DNA from: CAZVEE01 sp964625525
Lineage (GTDB): Bacteria; Pseudomonadota; Alphaproteobacteria; JAJFIK01
Direction of reading: 5' to 3'
Length of the DNA stretch: 22,052 nt
Assembly (NCBI GenBank): GCA_964625525.1
Contig: CAZVEE010000054.1
Span: 1-22,052 of the forward strand
Under the pieces are notes generated by a model. The model saw nothing but the letters and a program-made list of their open reading frames with translations. It did not search any database and was not told the DNA's origin. A program made the position numbers and the translations under genes. Of this stretch, positions 1-7,445 are shown one piece after another (position 1 is the first letter of the stretch; each line of letters starts with the position of its first letter).

Positions 1-659
1 TCCTGGTGGTGGATGACGACACCCGCATCCGCACGCTGCTGCAACGCTATTTGCAGGAGAACGGCTACCGGGTGAGCGTCGCCGAGGATGCGGCGGACGC
101 ACGGGCGCGCCTCGGCGGTCTGGCTTTTGACCTTCTGGTGCTCGACATCATGATGCCCGGCGAGGACGGGCTGTCCCTGGCGGCAAGCCTGCGCAAGACC
201 TCCCAAGTGCCCATCCTGCTGCTCACGGCGCGCGGCTCCTCAGAGGACCGGATCGCGGGCCTCGAAGCAGGGGCCGATGATTATCTCGCCAAACCATTCG
301 AACCGCGCGAATTGCTGTTGCGCCTGGAGGCCATCATCCGCCGCGCCCGGCCGCCCGAAGCGGTGCCCGAGACCGTGCGCTTCGGCCCCTGCCGCTTCGA
401 TCTGGAGCGCGGGGAATTGAGCCGCGAGGACACGGTGATCCGGCTTACGACGGCCGAGGCGGTGCTGCTTGATCTCTTCGCCCGTCATCCCGGGACCACC
501 TTTTCCCGCTCCGACCTGTGCGAGCGCACCAATGCAGGGTTGGAGCGGTCGGTGGATGTGCAGATCAACCGCCTGCGCCGAAAGATCGAAGCCGACCCGC
601 GTCAGCCGGTCTATCTGCAGACCGTGCGCGGTGCCGGCTATGTCTTCGTGCCGGATTGA
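1..659 (+). CDS. OmpR-family response regulator (5' end missing)
   Basis: DNA-binding response regulator, presumed partner of the histidine kinase that follows 5 bp later. The reading frame is already open at base 3, giving LVVDDD at the left edge, so the start codon lies outside the window. A GTG at base 6 is internal to the conserved beta-1/acidic-pocket segment and is not a real start. Receiver domain: acidic cluster VDDD, phospho-acceptor Asp in VLDIMMPGEDG, conserved Lys in LAKPFEP. Winged-helix (Trans_reg_C) effector domain over the last ~95 residues, ending QTVRGAGYVFVPD, which is typical of OmpR/PhoB output domains. The closest general type is alphaproteobacterial OmpR/PetR-like regulators. 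I infer the OmpR class from the wHTH and the EnvZ-like partner; the exact regulon is unknown. Confidence 0.95.
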   Translation, partial: LVVDDDTRIRTLLQRYLQENGYRVSVAEDAADARARLGGLAFDLLVLDIMMPGEDGLSLAASLRKTSQVPILLLTARGSSEDRIAGLEAGADDYLAKPFEPRELLLRLEAIIRRARPPEAVPETVRFGPCRFDLERGELSREDTVIRLTTAEAVLLDLFARHPGTTFSRSDLCERTNAGLERSVDVQINRLRRKIEADPRQPVYLQTVRGAGYVFVPD

Positions 660-664
660 GCGCC

Positions 665-2089
665 ATGAATGATGCCGCCTCACCACCAGAGAGCCGCCTG
701 CGCCGCCTGATGCGGCGCATCTGGATCGGCTGGCGGCGTTTTGTCCGCGGACGGTTCGATGTGGGCATGCTGCTTAAGCCGATCGTGCCGCGCAGCCTGT
801 TCGGCCGCTCACTGATCATCATCATCGCGCCGGTGGTCCTGACCCAGGCCATTGTCACGCACATCTTTTTTGAACGCCATTGGGACCAGGTGAGTAAACG
901 CCTGGCGCGCACCGCCGCCGCGGACATCGCGCTGGTGGTCGAATCCTATCGCGATCTGGCTCAAACACCCGACGGACCGGATCGCTTTGCCGATTTGGCC
1001 GCCCGGGTGGAGCGCACCACCCGCCTCTCGGCCGCGTTCTGGCCCAGCGAGGCCCTGCCCGAACGCTCGGCCATGTCGGCCTTTTCGCTGCTTGATCGTA
1101 CTTTGAACCGGGAACTGGCGCGCAAGCTTGACGCGCCCTACTGGTTCGATGCTCATGCGTATCCGAACCATGTGGATGTGCGCGTCGGCGTCGAGGGCGG
1201 CACCTTGCGGATGATCGTGCAGCGCAACCGGGTCTTCGCCGATAGCGGCTACATTTTCATCATCTGGATGCTGGGCTCGGCGGTGGTGCTGCTTGCGGTG
1301 GCGATTTTGTTCCTGCGCAATCAGGTCCGCCCCATTCAACGCCTGGCCGAGGCAGCCGAAAGCTTTGGCAAGGGCCGCGACGTGGCCGATTTCAAACCAT
1401 CCGGCGCCCGTGAAGTGCGCCGCGCCGCCATCGCCTTTCTCGATATGAAGGACCGGATCGAGCGCCATATCGCCCAACGCACCGAAATGCTGGCGGGTGT
1501 CAGCCATGATCTGCGCACCCCCCTGACACGGCTCAAACTCGAACTGGCCATGTTCGAAGAAAGCGCCGAAATCGCTGATATGCGCCGCGATCTGGAAGAA
1601 ATGGAGCGCATGCTAGAGGAATATCTGGCCTTCGCCCAAGGCCAGGCCGGGGAAAGCGCCCAGGACACGGACGTGGCCGCCTTTGTCACCGAGATCGTGC
1701 AGAACGCGGCGCGCAAGGGCCAGACCATCAGCGTCAAGGCCCGCGACGCGTTCACCGTGCCATTGCGCCGCAATGCCATCACCCGAGCGCTGACCAACCT
1801 GATCGAAAATGCGGGCAAGCACGCCAGCCGCACAGACGTCTCGCTGCGCCGCGACGCGGACACGGTGCGCATCATCGTGGATGATGACGGCCCCGGCATC
1901 CCCGAGGATCGCTGGGAAGAGGCGTTCCGGCCGTTCCATAGACTGGATGAGGGCCGCAATCTGGACAGTGGCGGTGTCGGGCTGGGCCTGGCGGTCTCAC
2001 GGGACATGGTGCGCAGCCATGGCGGCGATGTGACGCTCGACCATAGCCCGCTGGGAGGCTTGCGCGCGGTACTGTGGATCCCGGTTTAA
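665..2089 (+). CDS. EnvZ-like sensor histidine kinase
   Basis: Membrane sensor kinase, 474 aa, that would autophosphorylate on His and pass phosphate to the upstream regulator. The ATG at 665 is chosen because it lies 5 bp after the regulator's stop; the open frame further upstream only overlaps the regulator. Order of parts: basic N-terminus, first transmembrane segment about residues 48-68, periplasmic sensor region about 70-195 of no recognisable fold, second transmembrane segment about 196-217, HAMP about 218-270. The H-box is SHDLRTPLTRLKLEL with His281. N-box NLIENAGKH (Asn382), G1 box DDDGPGIP (406-413) and G2 box GVGLGLAVSRD are all intact. The H-box wording is that of EnvZ-type kinases. 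It is probably cotranscribed with the regulator. The signal it senses cannot be read from the sequence. Confidence 0.95.
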   Translation: MNDAASPPESRLRRLMRRIWIGWRRFVRGRFDVGMLLKPIVPRSLFGRSLIIIIAPVVLTQAIVTHIFFERHWDQVSKRLARTAAADIALVVESYRDLAQTPDGPDRFADLAARVERTTRLSAAFWPSEALPERSAMSAFSLLDRTLNRELARKLDAPYWFDAHAYPNHVDVRVGVEGGTLRMIVQRNRVFADSGYIFIIWMLGSAVVLLAVAILFLRNQVRPIQRLAEAAESFGKGRDVADFKPSGAREVRRAAIAFLDMKDRIERHIAQRTEMLAGVSHDLRTPLTRLKLELAMFEESAEIADMRRDLEEMERMLEEYLAFAQGQAGESAQDTDVAAFVTEIVQNAARKGQTISVKARDAFTVPLRRNAITRALTNLIENAGKHASRTDVSLRRDADTVRIIVDDDGPGIPEDRWEEAFRPFHRLDEGRNLDSGGVGLGLAVSRDMVRSHGGDVTLDHSPLGGLRAVLWIPV

Positions 2090-2095
2090 ACAGCA

Positions 2096-2121
2096 GTCCG
2101 GAATTATCCTATGATCCGGAC
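2096..2121. repeat. Inverted repeat between kinase and MipA gene
   Basis: Perfect 7-bp inverted repeat GTCCGGA (2096-2102) and TCCGGAC (2115-2121) with a 12-base spacer, starting 6 bases after the kinase stop codon. There is no T-run after it, so it does not look like an intrinsic terminator. It lies 53 bases ahead of the preferred MipA start and could be an operator or an mRNA stem. Function is unproven. Confidence 0.4.
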
Positions 2122-2173
2122 AGCGACTGGACCATATCCATGGACCAGGGTGGCAGAGGCGTTGAGGGTTGGT

Positions 2174-2998
2174 ATGACGAGAATGTGGAGCGCGCTGGCG
2201 GGCGTTGTGACCGCTGTGATGCTGGCCGTCGCGCCCGCTCAGGCTGAGGACTCGCCCGCTCAGCGAACCGGCGGTCCGGTGCTGACCTTCGGGGCCGGCG
2301 CAGGCATGGCCCAGCAATATGAAGGCGCGGACGAATATCGCCCGGTTCCCTTCGTGGTTGCACGGGCGCGCTGGGGCGGCCGCTATTTCGTGGGCACCGC
2401 CGGTGAAGGCCTTCGCGCCGACATCTCCGGGGTGCGCGCCGTGGAAGTGGGCCCCGCACTTGCCACCCGGTTTGGCCGGGACCGCGACGTGGACGACCCG
2501 GTCATTGCCCGCATGACCGAAGTAGACCGGTCTATCGAGGTGGGCGGCTATCTGGCTTTTAACCTGCCTTTTCCCTTCAGCCGCATCCGCAAGGACGCCC
2601 TCACCGTCGAGGCGACCGTGCTGAAGGACATTGCCGCCGGCCATGGTGGGCACAGTTTCCGGACGGAACTGAAATATCGCGGCCTGGTGACGAGCCGCAC
2701 GTCGCTGCAGTTCGGGCCTTTTGCGACTTATGCGTCGGAGAAATTCATGTCCGCCTATTACGACGTGACGCCCCGGGACGCCGCGCGCACGGGCCTGCGC
2801 CGCTTCGATGCGGATGCAGGGTGGAAGGATTACGGCATGGCCTTCAATGGCCGCTACATGATCTATGACGGCTGGAACATCAACGGCACTCTTTCCTATC
2901 GCCGCTATGTGAACGATGCCGCCGACAGCCCGGTGGTGCGCGATCGCGGCGCCCCGGGTGCTTGGTTCGGCGGCTTCGCCTTGGCGTATAGCTTCTAG
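2174..2998 (+). CDS. MipA/OmpV family outer-membrane protein
   Basis: Predicted outer-membrane beta-barrel of the MipA/OmpV family (MltA-interacting protein / scaffolding or porin-like proteins), about 274 aa. The start at 2174 is preferred: it has GAGGG about 5 bases upstream and gives a clean signal peptide MTRMWSALAGVVTAVMLAVA ending near AQA/ED. An in-frame ATG at 2111 would add 21 residues with no signal-peptide character. The mature protein begins with a Gly-rich first strand and the family-typical YEGADEYRPVPFVVAR segment, has alternating strand patterning, and ends in Phe (LAYSF), as barrel proteins recognised by the BAM machinery do. It sits directly downstream of an EnvZ/OmpR-like pair on the same strand, so control by that pair is a reasonable inference. 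No specific substrate can be assigned. Confidence 0.88.
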   Translation: MTRMWSALAGVVTAVMLAVAPAQAEDSPAQRTGGPVLTFGAGAGMAQQYEGADEYRPVPFVVARARWGGRYFVGTAGEGLRADISGVRAVEVGPALATRFGRDRDVDDPVIARMTEVDRSIEVGGYLAFNLPFPFSRIRKDALTVEATVLKDIAAGHGGHSFRTELKYRGLVTSRTSLQFGPFATYASEKFMSAYYDVTPRDAARTGLRRFDADAGWKDYGMAFNGRYMIYDGWNINGTLSYRRYVNDAADSPVVRDRGAPGAWFGGFALAYSF

Positions 2999-3007
2999 CG
3001 GTGATGC

Positions 3008-3388
3008 TCAGCTTTTGGATGATTGCGCCCCAGCCGAGGTCAGGAACGCAATGGCAAAGAGCACCGCGAGGCTGCCATCCATCACCAGCGCCGGCATCAT
3101 CTCGGCGGGCAGGCTGTCGTTCATCCACAACAGTCCCAGCGGCGCCGCAAAGCTGATCTTCTCCAGGACGCTTGGGAGCATCATGAAACGGTAGCGCGCC
3201 ACGTCATACGCGATCATGAGAAACACGATCTGGAACACAGCCGCGATGCCCACAAAGCCGTAAAAGAACACCGGGAAGAACGGCGCTTCCCCCTCTGGCG
3301 CGACCTGCTCAATGCCCCAGAACATGGGCACCAGGACTGCCAAACCTGTGAGGCCTGCAAGGCCAAATACGATGCGTGCGAAAAGCAT
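3008..3388 (-). CDS. Uncharacterised small membrane protein
   Basis: Integral membrane protein of 126 aa with no family I can name. The ATG at 3388 is preferred over a TTG 21 bases upstream because AGGGAGGGG sits just ahead of it. Visible features: hydrophobic segments at about residues 3-24, 40-62 and 97-117, plus a weaker one about 78-90; an acidic, Pro-rich loop (VAPEGEAPFFP) between the first two; a basic ARYRF motif after the second. This suggests three or four transmembrane helices. It lies 46 bp downstream of csaA on the same strand and converges on the MipA gene with a 9-bp gap. Function unknown; the high hydrophobicity and good ribosome-binding site support a real gene. Confidence 0.75.
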   Translation of the reverse strand: MLFARIVFGLAGLTGLAVLVPMFWGIEQVAPEGEAPFFPVFFYGFVGIAAVFQIVFLMIAYDVARYRFMMLPSVLEKISFAAPLGLLWMNDSLPAEMMPALVMDGSLAVLFAIAFLTSAGAQSSKS

Positions 3389-3434
3389 GGGGGTCCCCTC
3401 CCTGACCAAATGACCCTGTTGGTTGGCTCACAGG

Positions 3435-3779
3435 TTAGTGGAGCCGGGCACCGTTGGGTACCGGCCTGTCCGGGGCGATCAAATGGATGCCGCCCTGCGC
3501 CGCCGAAAATCCGAGCACCAGCACTTGGGAGCGGAACGGACCCACCTGCCGGGGCGGCAGGTTCACAATGGCCGCGACCTGGCGGCCGACAAGCATTTCG
3601 GGGCTGTAGTGATCGGTGATCTGGGCGGAGCTGGTCTTGCGCCCGAGTGTGGGGCCAAAATCGATCACCAGCTTGTAGGCGGGTTCGCGCGCCTCGGGGA
3701 ACGGATCGGCCGTGATGATGGTGCCCGCGCGGATGTCCACGCGGAGCACATCATCCATGCCGATCGTCTCGTCTGCCAT
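3435..3779 (-). CDS. csaA: CsaA-like tRNA-binding domain protein
   Basis: Small (114 aa) stand-alone OB-fold tRNA-binding protein of the CsaA/YgjH type, homologous to the C-terminal EMAP-II-like domain of MetRS and the N-terminal domain of PheRS beta. The whole length matches: VDIRAGTI start strand, DFGPTLGRKTSSAQITDHY core, and the VNLPPRQVGPFRSQVLVLG segment with the family's conserved VNxPPRQ and SxVLVLG elements. CsaA proteins bind tRNA and have been described as chaperone-like in secretion. It starts 14 bp after the phasin stop codon, with AAGGCGG upstream of its ATG, so it is probably cotranscribed with the phasin. The functional link between the two is unclear. Confidence 0.92.
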   Translation of the reverse strand: MADETIGMDDVLRVDIRAGTIITADPFPEAREPAYKLVIDFGPTLGRKTSSAQITDHYSPEMLVGRQVAAIVNLPPRQVGPFRSQVLVLGFSAAQGGIHLIAPDRPVPNGARLH

Positions 3780-3793
3780 AGCAAACGACCGCC

Positions 3794-4252
3794 TTAGGAC
3801 GCGGATTTGCCCGAACCGTTGGGCTTGGCGTTGGACGCCGCCGCGGTCAGGTCGCGCAGCTGTTCGCCCATGCGTTCCTGGAACACGCGGAAGGTGTCGG
3901 AGTTGGCCTCACCGGCCATTTCCGTCAGCTCACGAAGATTGTTATAGGCTTTGTCCAGGCTGCGCTGGGTGACTTCGATCTGATTGCGCGCTGCATCGCC
4001 CGGCTGGGTGTGCTTCATCAGGTCGGTGACGGAACCGGCCAGCGTGTCCACGGTTTCGCGCATGATCTCGATCTGACGGGTCATCAGGGCCTGATAGCCG
4101 TCCACGGCCACGCGGTTCACTTCCAGCATGGCTTCCATGGTTTCGCGCTGACGACGCATAATGGCTTCCATGTCGAAGCCGGGCATTTTCATCGCGTCAA
4201 AAGCGCGGGTGAAATCGAACATCGCGAAGGGATTGATGGGCTTCTGGCTCAT
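3794..4252 (-). CDS. Phasin family protein
   Basis: Polyhydroxyalkanoate granule-associated (phasin) protein, 152 aa. The ATG at 4252 is chosen because it gives the usual phasin N-terminus (MSQKPINPFAMFDFTRAFDA); the longer frame upstream is Pro/Ser-rich and has no protein character. The body is almost entirely amphipathic helix, Met- and Gln-rich (RRQRETMEAMLEVNR; ALMTRQIEIMRETVDTL), followed by a low-complexity Ala/Asn/Ser/Lys tail. This is the expected architecture for a protein that coats PHA granules. No PHA synthase or other pha gene is in this window, so the assignment rests on the protein itself. It leads a same-strand group with csaA and the small membrane protein. Confidence 0.9.
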   Translation of the reverse strand: MSQKPINPFAMFDFTRAFDAMKMPGFDMEAIMRRQRETMEAMLEVNRVAVDGYQALMTRQIEIMRETVDTLAGSVTDLMKHTQPGDAARNQIEVTQRSLDKAYNNLRELTEMAGEANSDTFRVFQERMGEQLRDLTAAASNAKPNGSGKSAS

Positions 4253-4455
4253 GGTCGGGCTCCGGGATTGAGGGCGCGGCGGGGGGCATGGGCTTAAGAC
4301 CCATGGGGCCGCGCTGGCCAGTGGGGCGGTACCAGATGGGATCAGGCGGTCGGCACGGCCTGTGTCCTGATCAAAAGATATAGGCATCCTTGTGCCTTAA
4401 CCTTTTCGCAGGTGCACAATGGCCTGCGTTCGCCTGGGCGTCAATCACTGCTGTG
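4253..4455. promoter_or_regulatory. Phasin upstream region with 6-bp inverted repeat
   Basis: 203-bp gap between the TetR-like gene and the phasin, expected to hold the phasin promoter. It contains TTGTGC (4390-4395) and GCACAA (4414-4419), an inverted repeat spaced by 18 bases, about 140 bases ahead of the phasin start. Phasin genes are often repressed by PhaR, so this is a candidate operator, but the spacing is not diagnostic. TATATC on the minus strand could be a -10 element; I see no convincing -35. Confidence 0.3.
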
Positions 4456-5193
4456 TCAGGCACGCGCCATGGCATCAGCCTCCGGCGCTGGGTCGTCGCT
4501 GGTCTCGTCTGGAGTGTGGCGCCGCGGGTCCGCTTCGGCGCGAGAGGCCCCTTCTTTTTCGCTGCCAGAAGCCCTGTCTTTCAGACCCAGCCAGCGTTGC
4601 GACTGACGCAAGCGGCGGTCGAGATCCGCCATAGTCTTGGCCAGGTCCCGGCCCTCGTCATCGAGCCAGACGCCCAGTGTGCGCAGGCAGATCAGCCCAA
4701 GCACCCGCACCCGGACAACACCGGCCAGCCCCCACGGATCCACCCCCGCACTGTCCAACGTCCAGGCAAGCGAGGTGCGGATGGCGGGCAAGACACGGGC
4801 AGCGCTGAAGGGGTCGCGCGGCAGCTCGCGCGCCAGCACCCGGATGGCATCCCGATAAGGCTCCATGGCCTCAAAGCGCAGCATGACGGCATCGAACAGC
4901 CGGTCACGCGGCGTGTCGGGCGAGGCCCCACCCGGCTCGTCGTCTTCCAGCGCTTTAAGATCAATACGCCGCACGAAAGCACACAGAAGATCCGCCTTGC
5001 CGCGATTGCCGCGATAGAGATCAGCCACCGACATATTGGCCGCGCGTGCCAGCCGCGCCATGGTCAGCTCATGCCAGCCATCGCGGGCGATCAACTCCAA
5101 AGCGCTGTCGAGCAAAAGCGCCTCGCGCAGGTCCGCCCCCGCCTGGGCCAGGGCTTCACCGCCAGCACGCGACGGGTCTTCCGAGTTGAACAT
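4456..5193 (-). CDS. TetR-family / COQ9-like protein
   Basis: 245-aa protein with a TetR-type helix-turn-helix. The start at 5193 has a strong AAGGAG five bases upstream; the longer frame overlaps proC. HTH about residues 43-62 (LTMARLARAANMSVADLYRG), with LY followed by GNRGKADLL in the position where TetR proteins usually have HFxSKEEL. The all-helical C-terminal half has the pattern GVWLDDEGRDLAKTMADLDR, which resembles the region that ends COQ9 proteins as well as a group of alphaproteobacterial TetR proteins. The last ~30 residues are charged low complexity. It starts 23 bp after proC on the same strand. It is either a transcriptional regulator or a COQ9-like lipid-binding protein; the intact HTH favours the former. 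Confidence 0.82.
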   Translation of the reverse strand: MFNSEDPSRAGGEALAQAGADLREALLLDSALELIARDGWHELTMARLARAANMSVADLYRGNRGKADLLCAFVRRIDLKALEDDEPGGASPDTPRDRLFDAVMLRFEAMEPYRDAIRVLARELPRDPFSAARVLPAIRTSLAWTLDSAGVDPWGLAGVVRVRVLGLICLRTLGVWLDDEGRDLAKTMADLDRRLRQSQRWLGLKDRASGSEKEGASRAEADPRRHTPDETSDDPAPEADAMARA

Positions 5194-5216
5194 CACACTC
5201 TCCTTACGCGAATGAT

Positions 5217-6056
5217 TTACCCGTCCAGGGCCCGGCCCCGGTCGCGTGCGGCGCGAATGGCCCGCTTCAAAAGCGGCGCCAGGCCGTCGGGGCCCATCAG
5301 CACATCCAGTGCCGCCGCCGTGGTGCCCCCGGGGCTGGTCACGGCTGCGCGCAAGGCGGCCGCGTCCTCGGGGCCTGCACGCAAGAGGTCGCCTGCGCCG
5401 GCGACAGTGAGGCGGGCCAGCGTCACCGCCAGATCGCGCGGCAGCCCCACATCTTCGCCTGCCTTCGCCATGCACTCGGCCATGTGAAACACATAAGCCG
5501 GCCCGGACCCCGAGACCGCCGTGACCGCATCGATCAAGCGTTCATCATCGATCCATTCGACCGCGCCGCCCGCCTCCAAAAGCCGCGTGGCAAGGGCGCG
5601 GATCTCGGGGGACACGCCGGCACCAGCCACACAAACCGACACGCCTCGACCGATCGCCGTGGGCGTATTGGGCATGGCCCGGATCATGGGAATGGGGATA
5701 CTGGCTTCGCCGCCGGCAAGGGTCCGCTCGATGGAGGCCATGGAGCGTCCCGCCGCGATGGACAGGAACGGTACCCCGGCCACCGCCAACGGCCTTAGCG
5801 GCGCACAGGCCGCATCCATGATCTGAGGTTTGACCGCGAGCACCACCAGCGCCGGCACCAGGGCCTCAAGCGAGGGATTGAGGGTGATGCGCCCCGCCCC
5901 GCTCAGTTGCTGTAGGAGGCTTGAGGGCGTGGGCTCCACGACGCTGATCTCCAGCGCCATGCGCTCAGCCCCCTCAAGCCACCCTTTCAGGAGCGCCTCG
6001 CCCATGCGCCCGGCCCCCACCAGGAGCACGGGCCCGGTGGGTAACGGATCAGGCAT
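5217..6056 (-). CDS. proC: Pyrroline-5-carboxylate reductase
   Basis: Last step of proline biosynthesis: NAD(P)H-dependent reduction of 1-pyrroline-5-carboxylate to L-proline, cytosolic. Length 279 aa is normal. N-terminal Rossmann fold LLVGAGRMGEALLKGWL (about residues 11-27), then AVKPQ, the family-conserved RAMPNTPTAIGRGVS, and the C-terminal dimer domain with AVSGSGPAYVF and VTSPGGTTAAALDVL, which line the substrate site. Its ATG lies inside the end of the YbjN gene (8-base overlap, 6049-6056), so translation is probably coupled. The frame upstream of 6056 only shadows ybjN. Order ybjN-proC-tetR suggests one transcript. Confidence 0.97.
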   Translation of the reverse strand: MPDPLPTGPVLLVGAGRMGEALLKGWLEGAERMALEISVVEPTPSSLLQQLSGAGRITLNPSLEALVPALVVLAVKPQIMDAACAPLRPLAVAGVPFLSIAAGRSMASIERTLAGGEASIPIPMIRAMPNTPTAIGRGVSVCVAGAGVSPEIRALATRLLEAGGAVEWIDDERLIDAVTAVSGSGPAYVFHMAECMAKAGEDVGLPRDLAVTLARLTVAGAGDLLRAGPEDAAALRAAVTSPGGTTAAALDVLMGPDGLAPLLKRAIRAARDRGRALDG

Positions 6057-6552
6057 GGCCTTCGATATCGAACATGCAGGAGGCGATGGCGTCGCTGGCG
6101 CTTTTCCCCGCCCACAGCACGAACTGGAACGCCGGATAATAACGGTCGCAGGCTTCCACCGCGAGACGCACGAGCGCCTGGGACTGTTCCCCCGTGACGG
6201 TGGCACCGCCGGTCATCAGCATGCCATGGCGGAACAGAATAACACCTTCTTCCGACCACAGATCGAAGTGGCCGATCCACATTTGTTCATTGATCAGTGC
6301 CAGGAGCGCGTGAATTTCCGCGCGCTTGGTCTCTGGCACTTTCATGTCAAAGGCGCAGGCCACATGCAGGGCCTCCATGTCTTCGCGCCAATTGAAGGTA
6401 AGCTGATAGTCACTCCATTGTCCGTTGGCGGAGATGTTGAGCTCATCTTCGCCGCTGCGGTCGAAGGGCCAGCTTTCCGCGGACACGACCTGCTCAATCG
6501 TATCAAGCGGATTGTCGATGGCGCTGCCTTCCGTCAGTTGAGAATACTGCAT
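6049..6552 (-). CDS. YbjN domain-containing protein
   Basis: 167-aa YbjN-family protein; these resemble type III secretion chaperones in fold but their role is not settled. The start at 6552 is preferred: GGGAG lies about 9 bases upstream and the protein begins MQYSQLTEGSAIDNPLDTIE, whereas the longer frame adds a Ser/Arg/Pro-rich stretch. Core motifs: DELNISANGQWSDYQLTFNW, ALHVACAFDMKVPETKR, LLALINEQMWIGHFDLWSEEG and the FRHGML strand. The position next to proC and downstream of ubiK is common in alphaproteobacteria. It overlaps proC by 8 bases. Confidence 0.9.
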   Translation of the reverse strand: MQYSQLTEGSAIDNPLDTIEQVVSAESWPFDRSGEDELNISANGQWSDYQLTFNWREDMEALHVACAFDMKVPETKRAEIHALLALINEQMWIGHFDLWSEEGVILFRHGMLMTGGATVTGEQSQALVRLAVEACDRYYPAFQFVLWAGKSASDAIASCMFDIEGHA

Positions 6553-6855
6553 AGCGATCAACTCCCGCAAAAAAGGGTGGCGGGCCCGGACGGACCCTGT
6601 ACCCGTGGATGATGGAGGGAAGAGTGTGGCGAGGACAGGACGGTCACCGATCCGGCATGACCAGAGGAGACGCCTCGAGCGGAGACGGCAGGGCGGCACC
6701 GCGCTCCGCGCGGCGTGAACCTGCCGTGCCATATGCTCAGCCAGGGTTCCGCCATCAGAGATCTCTCAATGGTCCGACAGATCTTCCCCGCAAGATCCGC
6801 CACTTCTCTCTGTAGGGTGATTTGGGGCCCGCGACAAGAGCTCGGCGATCACGCC
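6553..6855. other. 303-bp gap between ubiK and ybjN
   Basis: I find no supported gene here. An 81-codon minus-strand frame (6558-6803) has no recognisable domain and is Ser/Arg/His-rich. Close to the ybjN ribosome-binding site the minus strand carries GGGT and ACCC arms (6575-6597) followed by six T (6569-6574). The stem is only 4 bp, too weak to call a terminator. The gap probably holds the ybjN-proC promoter, but I see no good -35/-10 pair. Confidence 0.4.
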
Positions 6856-7176
6856 TCATGTCTCTTTAGGGGCACCCTGCGCCCCGTCTGAGTCTGACGG
6901 ACCGTCATCGCCCTGCTCCTCGGCGCCGAGCTGCGCCAACCGCGCCTCAAAGGCGGTCAGGCGCGCTGCCAGGCGCATGTTTTCCTCGCGCGCGGCAATG
7001 GCCATGGCCTTGACCGCCTCGAACTCGTCGCGCGGCACGAGATCAAGATCATGGGCCAGACGCTCAATCTGGGCGCGCAGCAAGGTATCCACCTCGCTGC
7101 GCACGCCCTGGGCGGCGCCGGCCGCGCTGGTCAGCACTTTGGCGAAGTCGTCGAAAAGCCGGTTGTTGGTCTGCAT
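6856..7176 (-). CDS. ubiK: Ubiquinone biosynthesis accessory factor UbiK
   Basis: 106-aa UbiK/YqiC (BMFP) family protein. In E. coli UbiK, with UbiJ, helps the aerobic ubiquinone assembly complex. The N-terminal amphipathic helix is typical (MQTNNRLFDDFAKVLTSAAG). It is followed by EVDTLLRAQIERL, the conserved LDLVPRDEFEAVKAMA segment, and a coiled coil about residues 58-86 (ARLTAFEARLAQL). The tail is acidic and disordered (EEQGDDGPSDSD). The family usually runs about 80-110 aa. No good Shine-Dalgarno precedes the ATG. The gene is divergent from lgt with 269 bp between them, an arrangement seen widely in alphaproteobacteria. Confidence 0.93.
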   Translation of the reverse strand: MQTNNRLFDDFAKVLTSAAGAAQGVRSEVDTLLRAQIERLAHDLDLVPRDEFEAVKAMAIAAREENMRLAARLTAFEARLAQLGAEEQGDDGPSDSDGAQGAPKET

Positions 7177-7445
7177 GTTTCGCGTTTTCTGATCTGGTGT
7201 TTTGAACCGCGCGCCCTACTGATGACAGATGGGTGCTTAACGGCTCTTGAAAAGCGGGCCCGCGCCCGGTACCCCAAACATGGTAGGGGCAAAACCGCGC
7301 GGGCGAAACGGTCCGACGGCGTGGTGCCATCACGACGGCACACACACAGGCTCTCGAACACAGACAGACTCTTGAGCACACACAGGCTCCCGCAAACGCG
7401 CACCAGCCAACACGAAGGCACCCGCGGGCACAAAGGGACGGCACC
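7177..7445. promoter_or_regulatory. Divergent ubiK/lgt intergenic region
   Basis: 269 bp that must hold promoters for ubiK (-) and the lgt operon (+). Visible elements: the 10-bp palindrome GCGGGCCCGC at 7254-7263; TTGAAA at 7247-7252, a possible -35 for lgt but with only a poor -10 (TACCCC) 17 bases on; a short hairpin GTGCC...GGCAC around 7323-7340; and an 18-bp tandem repeat array (listed separately) just ahead of lgt. Confidence 0.4.
7341..7394 (+). repeat. Three tandem 18-bp repeats in lgt leader
   Basis: Units CACACACAGGCTCTCGAA (7341-7358), CACAGACAGACTCTTGAG (7359-7376) and CACACACAGGCTCCCGCA (7377-7394). Units 1 and 3 differ at 2 positions; unit 2 differs from unit 1 at 4. More degraded CA-rich sequence continues to about 7430. 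The array ends about 50 bases before the lgt start codon. Confidence 0.85.

Noticed and set aside
4390..5487. 365-codon plus-strand open frame
   Set aside because: Antisense to the TetR-like gene and part of proC; low-complexity product with no recognisable domain.
6569..6597. Possible intrinsic terminator (T6 on the minus strand after a GGGT/ACCC stem)
   Set aside because: The stem is only 4 bp with a 15-base loop and sits directly before the ybjN ribosome-binding site.
6558..6803. 81-codon minus-strand frame between ubiK and ybjN
   Set aside because: No family resemblance, odd composition, and weak start context. It may be part of a leader, but a gene cannot be supported.
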